Source of the DNA: Pyrus communis
Taxonomy: Eukaryota > Streptophyta > Magnoliopsida > Rosales > Rosaceae
Length of the DNA: 64,000 bases
Reading direction: 5' to 3'
NCBI RefSeq assembly: GCF_963583255.1
Contig: NC_084819.1
Span: 3,355,501 to 3,419,500, forward strand
Part shown: in pieces, positions 23,561 to 33,672 of the stretch
Layout: every line of letters starts with the position of its first letter
Numbering within the stretch: position 1 is the stretch's first letter
Program-made: the position numbers and the translations under genes
The notes under the pieces: generated by a model
The model's input: only the letters and a program-made list of their open reading frames with translations
Databases searched by the model: none
What the model was told of the DNA's origin: nothing

Positions 23561-26500
23561 TCATTCTTTGTTGCTGGAAGATTTTCCTTCCCTGACAGCT
23601 CTCCTCTTCTCTTCCCTGCAGAATTTTGAAAAAGGTTTTGAGTTAGTTCCAAACAAAAAATGATGGGAAAGAACTCTAGTTATCCATAGAAACTATGTTC
23701 CACGTGTTGGATGTTAACCGTATGTATCTGAGCCTTCATTATTCTTAATTCACAAGCTTACTGTGTTTTGAATTAGATGACAAAATACAATCATTAGTAA
23801 GGATGACAAGCTAATGGTCATACATGGTGATTAGCGCATTTTACCTGGCTTTTGATATTTCCTCTCTAGGAGGGTGCTTTAGTTTCGGGTATTTCTTTTT
23901 CTGTTCTTGTTTTTGTTCCAAGGGGGTTTTCCCATTCAGATGAGAGAAAAAGGCAGGGAAATTCATATCCTTCGACCTTAACCCAGCGCCCTTCCTCCTT
24001 TTCACAGTGACGGGGGATTCCTTCTTTTGGTTGGTAGTGCCTGGAGATTTTAGTTTCCCATTTTCGCTAACCTCTTCTTGCAAAACCTTATTTTCAATTT
24101 TAGTATCATCCTCTGTCAACATCTGTTGGTCATCTTCCTCAGCATTCTCTTCTTCAGTCATGTTTTGGGCTTTCTCCACTGTTTCACCGAGTTCAGACTT
24201 TTCTGCCGATTGCTTCAAATTGCTCATCTTTTGCAGCTGCAAGCATTGAGTAATCAAAGAACTAGTTATGGTCGCAACTCAAAGAGATCCCTGACCCATG
24301 ACGTCTAGTATTTAATCCTTTACTTTCACCCAAAGAAAGGGAAGACAAAAAAAAACACACGCACACACAGTTTTACCTTCGCCACAAAAAAGCCATCCAT
24401 ATTGTGAACATGAGGGTAAAATCGCCTCGTGTTCTCTAATGATGGGTGAAACCGCTGTTCCCTGAACCGGACAAACCTGATAAAAAAAAAAAGAATCATT
24501 AGTATAGAAATGTAAAACTCTTTGCATCAACAACCGAGCCACACAAAAGGAGAATTATCTTTACCCTTTAACCCCAAAGCTAAGTCCACATGGGACAAGT
24601 TTAACATTTCTCTTTTTGAGTGCATAGTCAATTACTGCTTCATTCTGCAAGACATGTTAAATAAATATTAAGGAACAAGTAAAACTAGAAAGACAACTTA
24701 GGGTGCAATAAACAAACCTCAGCAACCAAAATGGAGCACGTGGAGTACACAATGTATCCCCCGGATTTTGAATTTGCATCCACCATGTCAATTGCGGCAA
24801 GTATCAGTTGCTACAGAAAAAACAATACAAAATTTAAAGGCGATCTAAATGATGAATGAATATAGTAATTGAGAAGAAAACATCATTAACTGAAAAAGAA
24901 AAAAATAAATATATAGGTCTGCCGTCGATCTGACATGAAAAAAGGTCCACATTTTCTCATAAATATTTTGGGAAAGGGGAGTAAAAGTTGATTTTTCATT
25001 TTAATAGAAAAGGAGAGATTCGATTGTTAATTGCATTTGTAATGTAATAGACACGTATAATAACTGTTGACATTCTAGCAACTTCTTGGTCTAGAATCAC
25101 AAGTCGGAGAACAATATACCTTCTGCAGGTGAGCACATTTATGAATTTCATCAGAGCTTTTAGAAGTTTTAACAGACTCATCTTTAGATATAACCTGCAA
25201 CAAAAGACTTGTTACATTTCATACATCCACGAAGCCGAGTAAATGGTAGCACATTCACCCCAGTTGCTTACCCCTGTCCCACTGCAAGGAGCATCTAATA
25301 GAACTCTATCAACTGCGTTGACTCCCAGAACCTTAGGGAGCTGAAATGGAGGATTTAATTAACAGACGAAAAAAGAAAAGATATAAAATTGGGCAGAACA
25401 TAATAAAACACAATAATCCTCAGAAATAGTCTTATACAACAATACATGATAAAAAAAAAAATTGAAACCAATCAAAACAAAACCATGCACTTGTAATCTA
25501 ACCTCTTTGCCATCATAGTTACAAACTACTGTGTTTGTCACCCCCATGCGGTGCAAATTAGCAGTGAGTGACTTGAGCCTTGGCTCCTTCATTTCATTGG
25601 CAAAAATTAATCCTGAAACGAATTACATTGTAACAATGAAAAAACAAATGGAACAGATAGGTGGAGCTTCTACAGGTTCTCAAAAAAAAAAAAAAAGGAG
25701 GACTACAAAACACATATGAGGCAACAACATCTTGATCGTAATGTTCTCACATCTTTTTGTTCTTTTAAGCAATATCATTGTACATTTGAAGTAAATGTAA
25801 GATGCTAGATCATGCATTTGTACACTTGAAAGGATTTGTAGAGGATTAAAGACGCATGCACAAAATAAAAATTTTAACAAAGATTATTCTCACATAAGAA
25901 TTAATTATCATAGATAATGTGATGAAATGAACCAAAGGGCGATATCTTGGCATGAAATGGTTCAAAAGATGCTAAAAAGCATGTCTACTGTTATCATGCA
26001 AAAGGCTTTTCACCACATGCAGTGCAAACACATACACAACACCTCACAAGTTCAAATGCGAGCATGAGCACAGATATTTGGGATCAAGGTCCAAACTAAC
26101 TTAACTAACCATGCTTTCACATTAACATAGAAGTACATCAAAGTAAAAGAAAACACTGCCTTCCAAAAAAAGGCAGGATGAATAGATAAGTAAAAGAATG
26201 AAACTGAAAATAATGAAAGACGATTGTCACAGTGTTGTGCAGGCTGAAAGTCAAAATCAAATCCAGGATATGAAAAATAATTACAACATGTTGAACAGAA
26301 TGGATGCAGAGAATAGCTTAACACCATTCTGTTTACTAGTAGCATAACATGTCATTCATCAATTGCATCACTCCACATACCACTATTTTTCATTAGAGCG
26401 GCAATATAAGTTGTTTTACCACCAGGTGCAGCGCTGCAAAAGGACAAAAGGTGTTATCACAACTGAGAATACAACAGTGGTAGTAGTTGGAGTATAGTGT

Positions 26501-28692
26501 TCAAGACACAATTAAACCAATCTGTTCTTATTACATGACACTGACAGGGCATGCAAGCATGAAGATGATGCCAAGCACATAATTGCTTAGTAATCCAGAA
26601 TCCTAAGGAAATTTAACACTTCAAAACAGGAGCAGAATTTATTCTCTCACTCTCTCAAGCACACCCTGCAAGAGCGAGGTTACATGACTTACATTCAGAG
26701 AAGATAACCCATAAAACAGACCAGGTTTCTTCTATTTATACTCGATGTTCTAGTAAAAAGTTTAATTCCATCTTAACCCTAAATTTTAAGCACATGGTTT
26801 AATTCAGTTTTCACTAATCAGACCCCCAATTACAGCAGGAAGAACTTCTAAAATGGAGCATAACATCTGTTAAGCAGACAGGTATATTAGGTGCGGCATA
26901 CACATAGTAACCAAAGATATCTTCTTAAGGTATTGTGAAAGTTAAATTTAAGATTGATAAAATAATGATATATAACAAGTAGGAAAGTAGATAAGCAAAA
27001 TAAAGTAAAAAAGAAAACTACTTACGCCATATCAACAATTCGTTCCTTCTCTTGAGGAGCAAGGGCCATGACAGGCAAAAAGGAGCTTGCACTTTGCAGC
27101 TGAGCAAACAAATTAACAGTAAGCAAATCACTTGAAGGATAACAATTGAAACGAGCACCACAATATAATGCTAAATCGTAAAGCATCTACCATGTAATAA
27201 CCAGCCATATATTCAGGAGTGGCACCAATTGGAACTTGAAAATCATACACAACCAATCCAACCTGCAATCACAAGATGAACAGTCTCATTAATCTTGATA
27301 AGAGATAGATGTTGAAAAAGACAGCTAAGAAAAATACATAGATGAGATGGTCCTTACTTTCGACCACTCGCTTAAGGGAGCAAGGTTTACTCCTCTGTTG
27401 ATTAAAACATCTGCCAAATCCCTCCTTCGTGTCTAAGCACAATGGAAAACATCAATTTAAAAAATGCAAAATACTGAGGGTAAACATAAAAACAAGTCAC
27501 ATTTCACAAAGTCAATATGTTATAATATTCTGTCACCTTTAGCGTATTAGTTCGGAGACACATTGGTCGAGGTTTTTCAAAAGCTTCTACGAGTTCCACC
27601 AGCTCAACAGCCGGAAACATCTAGATAACGGAATAACATACTCATAAGTTTCCGAAACCAAACAAAGTAAGAAAAGATCATTGCTGAATTGATACAAAAA
27701 ACAAGACAATGTGAAGATATATCAATCACCTCTACTAAAGCCCCAATTAAAAAGCTATTGTAGCCATAGTATGAAATTAAATCCCTCTTAAGCTGCTCAA
27801 CATAATCCTTCCTTGGTGCCCCATCTTGCCTCAAAGCCTTGAAGTTTGAGAGCACTCGAACAACTAGATATAAATGTTAAGCTTAGATTTTATAAAATAA
27901 TAATAATCAAGAATTTTTTATTTTTAAAAATACAGAAGCCTAAGACATGCTTACTCTCTTTTATCCTCCTCTGGAGATTTGGAAGATCAGGAGGCCGATG
28001 TGCCTCTTCTTCCAGTTCCTATTATCATTAAGTAAACAAGTTAAGTTAAGCATGAAATAGAATATATCAGCTGTTAAATTAACTTGTTAATTAATATTCC
28101 CATTGTTTGCAAAAACATAATCCGGTCCAACAATAAACCTCTTGGGTTGGTAATCTGAACTCATCGGATTCTTCCTTAATGTTCAGCTGCATTTCCTCTT
28201 CACCTTCTTTTTCTTCCTTTGTCCTATTCTCATCAATACGTCTTGATTTTTTCTCAATATCAGATTCATCTGAATCAGAACCTGAATCAGAACCCAAACC
28301 TGAACCTGAACCGTTCGCTGCAACAACATAACAACACAATGATATATGATATTCAACTATCAAAGAACTAAAAGCACAACAGACAATAAGCGAAGCATGA
28401 AAACAATAAAAAGCCGAATACCTTCATCATCACTTCCTTGGAGAGAAGCATCATCATCAGCAAGGGGATCATCACCGAAAAGACTGTCGGAATCTGAACC
28501 AGACCCTGCCTCATCTCCATCAAATTCTACATGTCGTTCCTCTACCTCTTGTTCATCCGAGCTTTCGTAATGGTCCGAAAGCTCAGGTTCCTTCGGGGTT
28601 TTAGGGGCGAAAGACCCTTTCTTTTGCCTCTTTTTGGGGGAAGCCTTGTTTGCTTTCGGACCCTTTCTCTTATTTTGGGCAGAGATGGCCAT
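23561..28692 (-). CDS. NOP2: 25S rRNA (cytosine-C5)-methyltransferase NOP2 type
   Basis: Seventeen exons on the minus strand join in phase to 659 residues: 28692-28422, 28317-28139, 28018-27955, 27863-27730, 27620-27537, 27432-27358, 27262-27191, 27099-27026, 26433-26381, 25612-25503, 25340-25272, 25194-25120, 24810-24718, 24644-24565, 24476-24377, 24236-23845, 23615-23561. The N-terminus (1-150) is a basic then very acidic nucleolar-type region. The RsmB/NOP2 methyltransferase core follows, with SAM motif DMAAAPGGK (316-324), motif [10 protein letters not shown] (Cys 391) and motif VI STCSI (Cys 445); both cysteines of the RCMT mechanism are present. The tail is Lys/Glu-rich. The enzyme methylates C5 of a cytosine in large-subunit rRNA in the nucleolus and is needed for 60S assembly. 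Arabidopsis has NOP2A/OLI2 and NOP2B, which I cannot separate here. Confidence 0.95.
25613..26380 (-). other. NOP2 intron 9, no feature
   Basis: A 768-bp AT-rich intron. Open stretches in it do not resemble protein. Confidence 0.5.
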
Positions 28693-28836
28693 TAAAGCTG
28701 TGATGGAAAGACAAAAATTCCAAAATTAAGGTTCTTAGCTTGATATTAACTGGAGGAAAAGTGATAAAGTAATCCAGAAGAAATCAAACCACAGTTTAAC
28801 CACATAATTAGCAAACAGTGGCTCACTTCAGTCATT

Positions 28837-28837
<1 letters not shown>

Positions 28838-28870
<33 letters not shown>
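28838..28870. repeat. (AG)n microsatellite in the NOP2 5' leader region
   Basis: About 16 AG units, i.e. a CT run on the transcribed strand, 150 bp upstream of the NOP2 start codon. Confidence 0.9.
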
Positions 28871-28874
<4 letters not shown>

Positions 28875-29217
28875 AAGAGGACCTACCGTTTTGCAGTGGG
28901 TGAAAGGGAGCTTTGGCAGCAGAGCTTCAATGGCGGGGGAGAGGAGGATTGACTGAACGAGGGAGGGAGGCAGCTCAAACAAACTTGACGAGAGGAGAGG
29001 AGAGGGGAGGGTTTTAGGTCAGAATTAGGGTGAGGGGTTTATGCGTATGGTGGCTCATGGGCGTCAAACCCTGGCCGTAGCTTTGTTTCAACGGTCAGGA
29101 TTGCATATAAAAACAATCCAACCCTCAGATCGCTCCACATCAACCTTGCGTCTCACGTGCGGTGATAACACGAGAACTCGACGTGACGACTAATTGTAGC
29201 TAAAAACTCATTGCTTA
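28871..29217 (-). promoter_or_regulatory. Probable NOP2 promoter
   Basis: On the minus strand CTAAAACCCT (29009-29018) is a near telo-box, typical of nucleolar and ribosome-biogenesis genes. No TATA box stands out. A Pack-MULE begins at 29227. Confidence 0.4.
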
Positions 29218-29226
29218 AAAAAATAT
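29218..29226. repeat. 9-bp target-site duplication (left) of second Pack-MULE
   Basis: AAAAAATAT, identical to 30418-30426. Low complexity, but its position exactly at both TIR ends supports it. Confidence 0.8.
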
Positions 29227-29564
29227 GGGTAAATTACATTTTACCCCTTTAGATTTGGAAACGATTTCAATTCCTTACAACATCTTTAAAACATTTCACT
29301 TTCATACCTCACCTAGTATTTTATTTCAATATAGTACATCCGTTACATTTTTCATTCATTGATCCGTTAAGAACTGACATAGCTACCACATTTGTCCTAA
29401 CGTGGCAGCCAAAATTGTACCATGTGGCAAATAAATAATTTTTTATTCATTTAAAATATTATAATAATTTACCCTATTTATTAAAATAAAATAAAAAAAT
29501 TATAAATAAAAAAACCTATCTTTTTCACAAGCCCTTCCCTTTCCCTAAACCCTAACACCCTATC

Positions 29565-29583
29565 CTCCCCCCCCCCCCCCCCC
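29565..29583. repeat. Poly-C tract inside second Pack-MULE
   Basis: A C homopolymer of about 17 bases followed by GGGAACC. Confidence 0.85.
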
Positions 29584-29713
29584 GGGAACCCCAAACAACC
29601 CTCCCTCCCTTTTTTCTCCACGGCCAACGCCCCAGCAACCCCTTCACGCCATCACGAACTCATTGGCAACCCATCTTCCCGGACCTTCGTCCCCTCCCTC
29701 TCATCCCTTCAAG

Positions 29714-29818
29714 CTCTGTGACTCATGCAAGATCTCCCCCTCCCGATTCATTCTCTGCCTGCCCTGCGACACCATGATCCATAAGCGCGTCTGGATGTGC
29801 GACGCCACTTTCCGGTGA
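29714..29818 (+). pseudogene. Captured B-box (CONSTANS-like) zinc-finger fragment
   Basis: The frame from 29714 reads LCDSCKISPSRFILC then LPCDTMIHKRVWMC and stops at TGA 29816-29818. The spacing C-x2-C, then LPCDTMIH, then RVWMC is the first B-box of CONSTANS-like/BBX proteins, in which a canonical copy has extra residues between IH and RVWMC. About ten residues are missing here and there is no ATG or downstream CCT domain, so this is a captured and shortened piece. Confidence 0.65.
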
Positions 29819-29890
29819 CCCTACCATTTTTTGCCACCAGCTCTTCCAAACCCTTGGTTTCCCTCCTGACCCGACCCGCCACCACAACAA

Positions 29891-30160
29891 CTATCGCCTT
29901 CTTACAACTTGACGGCAAATCAATGCGTGCACCTCACACGATTTCGAATTGAGTTCTTGATCTTCGTCGTGTGTCGTTGGTTTTACTTCGAGGAAGGGCT
30001 TGCGGTTGGGGAAAGTGACGGAGAAGGAGAAGTTGAGGTTTTGGTGGTGAAGCGACGGGTTGAAGGTCGGGGAGGTGAAGAGGGAGGAGAGGGAGAAGGT
30101 GGGGGTGGGGAGGGGGTTGCGGGGGAGGTGAAGATGGTAGAGGAGAGGGAGGTGGGTCAA
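29891..30160 (-). pseudogene. Possible second captured fragment (transit-peptide-like)
   Basis: An 89-codon minus-strand ORF begins MTHLPLLYHLHLPRNPLPTP and is rich in Ser, Thr, Pro and hydroxylated residues with few acids until late, like the start of a plastid-targeted protein. No family is recognised. It may equally be chance coding in low-complexity GC-rich DNA. Confidence 0.3.
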
Positions 30161-30417
30161 GGGAAGTTGGGTTCTGGGTTGGGTTTTTTTTTTTTTTTTT
30201 GTAAATTATTATAATATTTTAAATGAATAAAAAAAATTGCCACGTGGCACAAATTTGGCAGCCACGTCAGCTCTTAATAAATCAATTGATGGAAAATGTA
30301 ACGGAAGCACTATATTGAAATAAAATAGTAGGTGAGGTATGAAAGTGAAATGTTTTGAATATGTTGTAAGGAATTGAAATCGACCCCAAACCTAAGGGGG
30401 TAAAATGTAATTTACCC

Positions 30418-30426
30418 AAAAAATAT
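30418..30426. repeat. 9-bp target-site duplication (right) of second Pack-MULE
   Basis: AAAAAATAT, identical to 29218-29226. Confidence 0.8.
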
Positions 30427-30430
30427 ATAT

Positions 30431-30579
30431 ACTACGGTCTAGTAGTATTCCTCTTCACTTCAAAGTGAGAAGTTTTATGTTCGATTCTCACCAAATGCGA
30501 ATTTGAACCATATTATTGCTAACAATTGTGAGGCCCACCCACTCCCTCCCCTTTAGTGTAGATAATATCGATTGTTAAA
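30431..30579 (+). mobile_element. SINE relic with box B
   Basis: GTCTAGTAGTATTCCTCTTC is followed by TGTTCGATTCTCACC (box B core GTTCGATTC, about 30478-30492) and an A-run at about 30567-30579. Related decayed copies share the GTCTAGTGATATT/TTATGTTC phrases at 39879-40027, 40551-40650 and 42046-42125. Confidence 0.55.
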
Positions 30580-30586
30580 AAAAAAA

Positions 30587-30617
<31 letters not shown>

Positions 30618-30699
30618 TAACCTATATTTTTAAAAACGTTGTGATTATGAAAAGCAATATTAAACCGCTTTGTAATTTTTAACATGTGTGATATAACTA

Positions 30700-30905
30700 T
30701 ATATAATGATGGGGTGATGGTAGGGACAATGGTGGAGTTATAGTGGTGGTGTCAATAGTAGAGTGTGATGGTTAGAGTGAGGAGGTAGCAACGGTGGTTA
30801 GCAGAAGTGGTGGCAATTGTGGTAGTGGTTGTGGTGGTGGCGGTGGCGGTGACAACAATGGGGGTATCGATGGTGATGGCAACAATAATAGGGGTACAGA
30901 GATGG
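30700..30905 (+). repeat. GTG-rich array, second copy
   Basis: Imperfect GGTGGTGGC steps. The left flank (CTATATTTTTAAAAACGTTG then TGATTATGAAAAGCAATATT) resembles the flank of the 12930-13410 array, so the two belong to one repeat family. Confidence 0.6.
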
Positions 30906-31201
30906 TGCCAATAGTCTGGGGTGGCTAAGGTTCTGTTTGGTATTGTTTTTCTTTCATCAAATAAAACAAGTCTATTTAGACAAAAATTTATGTATGTTAT
31001 TTTTTAATTAGCACAAGATGTCATCGTAGTGTTATACCCATGGTATATAAGTCCTCTCATTTATTGTAATATCTGGTTGTATCAAAACAAGTAGGGAAAA
31101 AACATTTCAATACTAAAGATTGAATGGCTCAACATTCTTAATTTGTGTCCATTTTTGTAGTATACATATATTGATTTTTGAACATTGTCAATAAAGTAAG
31201 A

Positions 31202-31394
31202 GTTTGTTTGGAAGTGTTTTTAAGATGATTAAACGTGTTTTTGGTGAAAGTGTTTTTAGGTTTCAAAAGCACTTGAGGTGCTTCCTGCAAGAAGCGCATT
31301 TTAAGATTTACTTGCACTTTTACTAAGGATTGGTTCTAAAAACACTCTCATAAAAAAACAATTTCAATCATTTTAAAAACACTTCCAAACGAGC
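31202..31394. mobile_element. hAT-like MITE, family 1, second copy
   Basis: GTTTGTTTGGAAGTGTTTTT at the left and the inverse AAAAACACTTCCAAACGAGC at the right are matching TIRs of about 30 bp. The interior AAGCACTTGAGGTGCTTCCT core is shared with 22857-23077. Confidence 0.72.
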
Positions 31395-32961
31395 GCTAAG
31401 TGTATCTAGCTCTTAAGAGCTTTGGCATTAAACCTCCAGCAAATCATATTTGTTTGATTGATTGGATATTTTATACGATTTCTCCCTTGTTCCTTGAAAA
31501 GCTATTTACAACCTGTTATAAAATTTGTGACCAAAAAAATAAGTTAGGGTTCGTACGGTAATGTTTAATAAAACGACTTCGAAGAACTATTTTGTAAAAC
31601 AAAAAGGACAGAGTTTTGCATTTTTATGATTTGAAAATGCGTGCGTTTGGTAGTTTAATCTGAGAGCAGTTTTTGAAAATGAAAACATTTCCAACTGGTT
31701 TGTGTTTGATTGTAGTGTTTTTGTAATGTAACTAAGATGATAAAAAAAATTAAAAAAAAAACAGTAAATTTGTGTTTAATAGCAACGTGTGGCCGTTTTA
31801 TGATCTCGTTGAAGTCTTTGGTTTAACAATTTCCATAATATAATATTATGTAGGTTAACATTTGATTTGTATGGAATAAGACCATGTCAAATTTTGAACA
31901 TAAAATTTAAATTTTGACAATTTATGTGGTACTTTGACATCTTTTAAAGTTTTGTTCTCCAATTGATATGTCAAATTAAATTATTACTTTATAAAATAAA
32001 TTATTAAACTAATTAAAATTTAATAAAGAACATTTAAAGTTTATTCAGTAATTTGTTCACCTTTCTTGATTGAAAAGAAGGAAAAAGTAGGATAATTACA
32101 TCGGTCAACTCAACATTAATTATAATAACTGATTAAACTAATTAAAAATTAATAAAATATATTTAATAATTAGTAAAAAAACATTTGAAGCTGCTGTCAA
32201 ATTTGACAACAACCTCTTTTGATGTCAATCCATGTCATCGCAACATAGGATTTGACACTTCAGTTAGAGAATATTAGTGTAATTTCTTTTTACTGTTATA
32301 GCTGATGTGTATATTTTGGCATCTATTTTGAAGATGCTATAAGAATTCGTAAGATCTCGTTGTAATTTACTCCAATTTTCAAAAGGAATGAAAAGAAAAA
32401 AAAAAAAATGGTACGCTTCCCCTTCTGTTCTCATGTTCATCTAGCGTCACCTTTTTTCATCTGTCACATCATGTTTTCCCGCTCTCAAGCTCTGTACTCT
32501 GCAACCCTCGTTTGGGGTTTAGAATTGGATTCAACGCAAGCTTGAAGTTGTGTCCTAGACTCCTAGTTAGGGATGTGCAACGATTATGACAAGTAGGTAA
32601 CTGTGATTATTTACCGATAACCAATTTCAAGCTTGAAATTGACCATAGCTGTGACCATAATTCACCTTGTAAAATTGCTCCTGCACCTAGGTGAGCAGTG
32701 AATCCAAAATTCAATCAGATTTCCAATCCCTACTGGGACCCCCTCACCCAAGCTACGAGAGCTTCACTTCAGTTCTTAGAGGCCTATTATTCAAGGGTAT
32801 GTTAGCCTTGAACCAATTTTGGGCATATTGTAGAATACAATCACAGAAGGACCATTAGGGAAGCAAAAGTCTGGGTCAAAAACCTTAGAACATCTCAACT
32901 TCCAATCATACCAACAAGCAACAGCAAAAATAAGGCTCCAATCAAGCCCAACAAACCTGAT
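31395..32961. other. AT-rich intergenic region, nothing firm
   Basis: Very AT-rich with several TGTCAAATTTTGACA-like short inverted motifs (31890-32360), suggesting old MITE remains. No gene seen. Confidence 0.4.
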
Positions 32962-32964
32962 TTA

Positions 32965-33281
32965 GGCTTGGTTTGGTACTGAAGTGATTTTGAAAAAAGC
33001 TGGGAGCTGTTTTTGTAACATTCAGCTTCAGCTTTTTTTCACAGTTTTGGGTGAAAAAAAGCCAAAAACAAGAAGCTGTGAAACCCAGCTTTGAAAAACC
33101 GGCGCACATCTGTTTTACATAAAAGTTTACCAAACACTATAATATTGCTTTTTTTTTTCTTTCAAAAGCACTTTTACAAAAAAAATTACCAAACACTTTA
33201 CTACTTTATTTCACATCTGCTTATTCTCACAGCACAGTAGAAGCAGCTTTTTTTCAAAGCAAAGCAATACCAAACCAACCC
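32965..33281. mobile_element. Tourist-like (PIF/Harbinger) MITE with TTA duplication
   Basis: Begins GGCTTGGTTTGGTACTG and ends with the inverse of GGGTTGGTTTGGTATTG. TTA flanks both sides (32962-32964 and 33282-33284), the target size of PIF/Harbinger elements. The interior has repeated AGCTGTTTTT/GAAGCTG palindromic motifs. Length 317 bp. Confidence 0.82.
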
Positions 33282-33284
33282 TTA

Positions 33285-33672
33285 GAGTACTTCAAAGTTT
33301 GACTCAAACCCTCATGCGCCCTCGCCATCAAATTGAATAAATCAAACAGAAACAATGGTTAAGATTAAATAAGGATGTCTGAGAAGTAAAAAAATTACCA
33401 GGTCCAAACAATTCAAAACATGCACTTGAACCTTATTTTATTATCCGTAGATTCTGTACAAGGATTCAGTATTAAGAAATGCTCGAGTTTGCTCCTCTTG
33501 ACGGGTAACATAAATAGGTTGTCATTATACTACAGTACTGTTTACCAGGGAGAATGTAAAGCTTTCAAACACACAAAATATTGAATTTATAAATACATAC
33601 ACGCGGGCACACAACAGATGATCCTTGAACTAGAGCTGCCATTTGTAATATGCCAATCCTGCATTCCGATCA
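33285..33672. other. 3' flank of the SKIP16-like gene
   Basis: Likely holds its 3' UTR on the minus strand (33672 downward). No other gene seen. Confidence 0.45.

Larger units (their letters stand above)
29227..30417 (+). mobile_element. Pack-MULE, 1.2 kb, second family, with 9-bp target duplication
   Basis: Ends GGGTAAATTACATTTTACCC and its exact inverse continue into about 240-bp TIRs (29227-29470 and 30200-30417). The flanks are a perfect 9-bp duplication AAAAAATAT (29218-29226 and 30418-30426). There is no transposase. The interior carries GC-rich coding-like DNA including a B-box zinc-finger fragment (29714-29818) and an inverse ORF with a plastid-targeting look (30160-29891). The TIR sequence differs from the family at 1845-8115, so this is an independent lineage of gene-capturing MULE. 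Confidence 0.9.

Noticed and set aside
28091..28363. Separate small acidic protein gene
   Set aside because: It is NOP2 exon 2 read on into the flanking introns.
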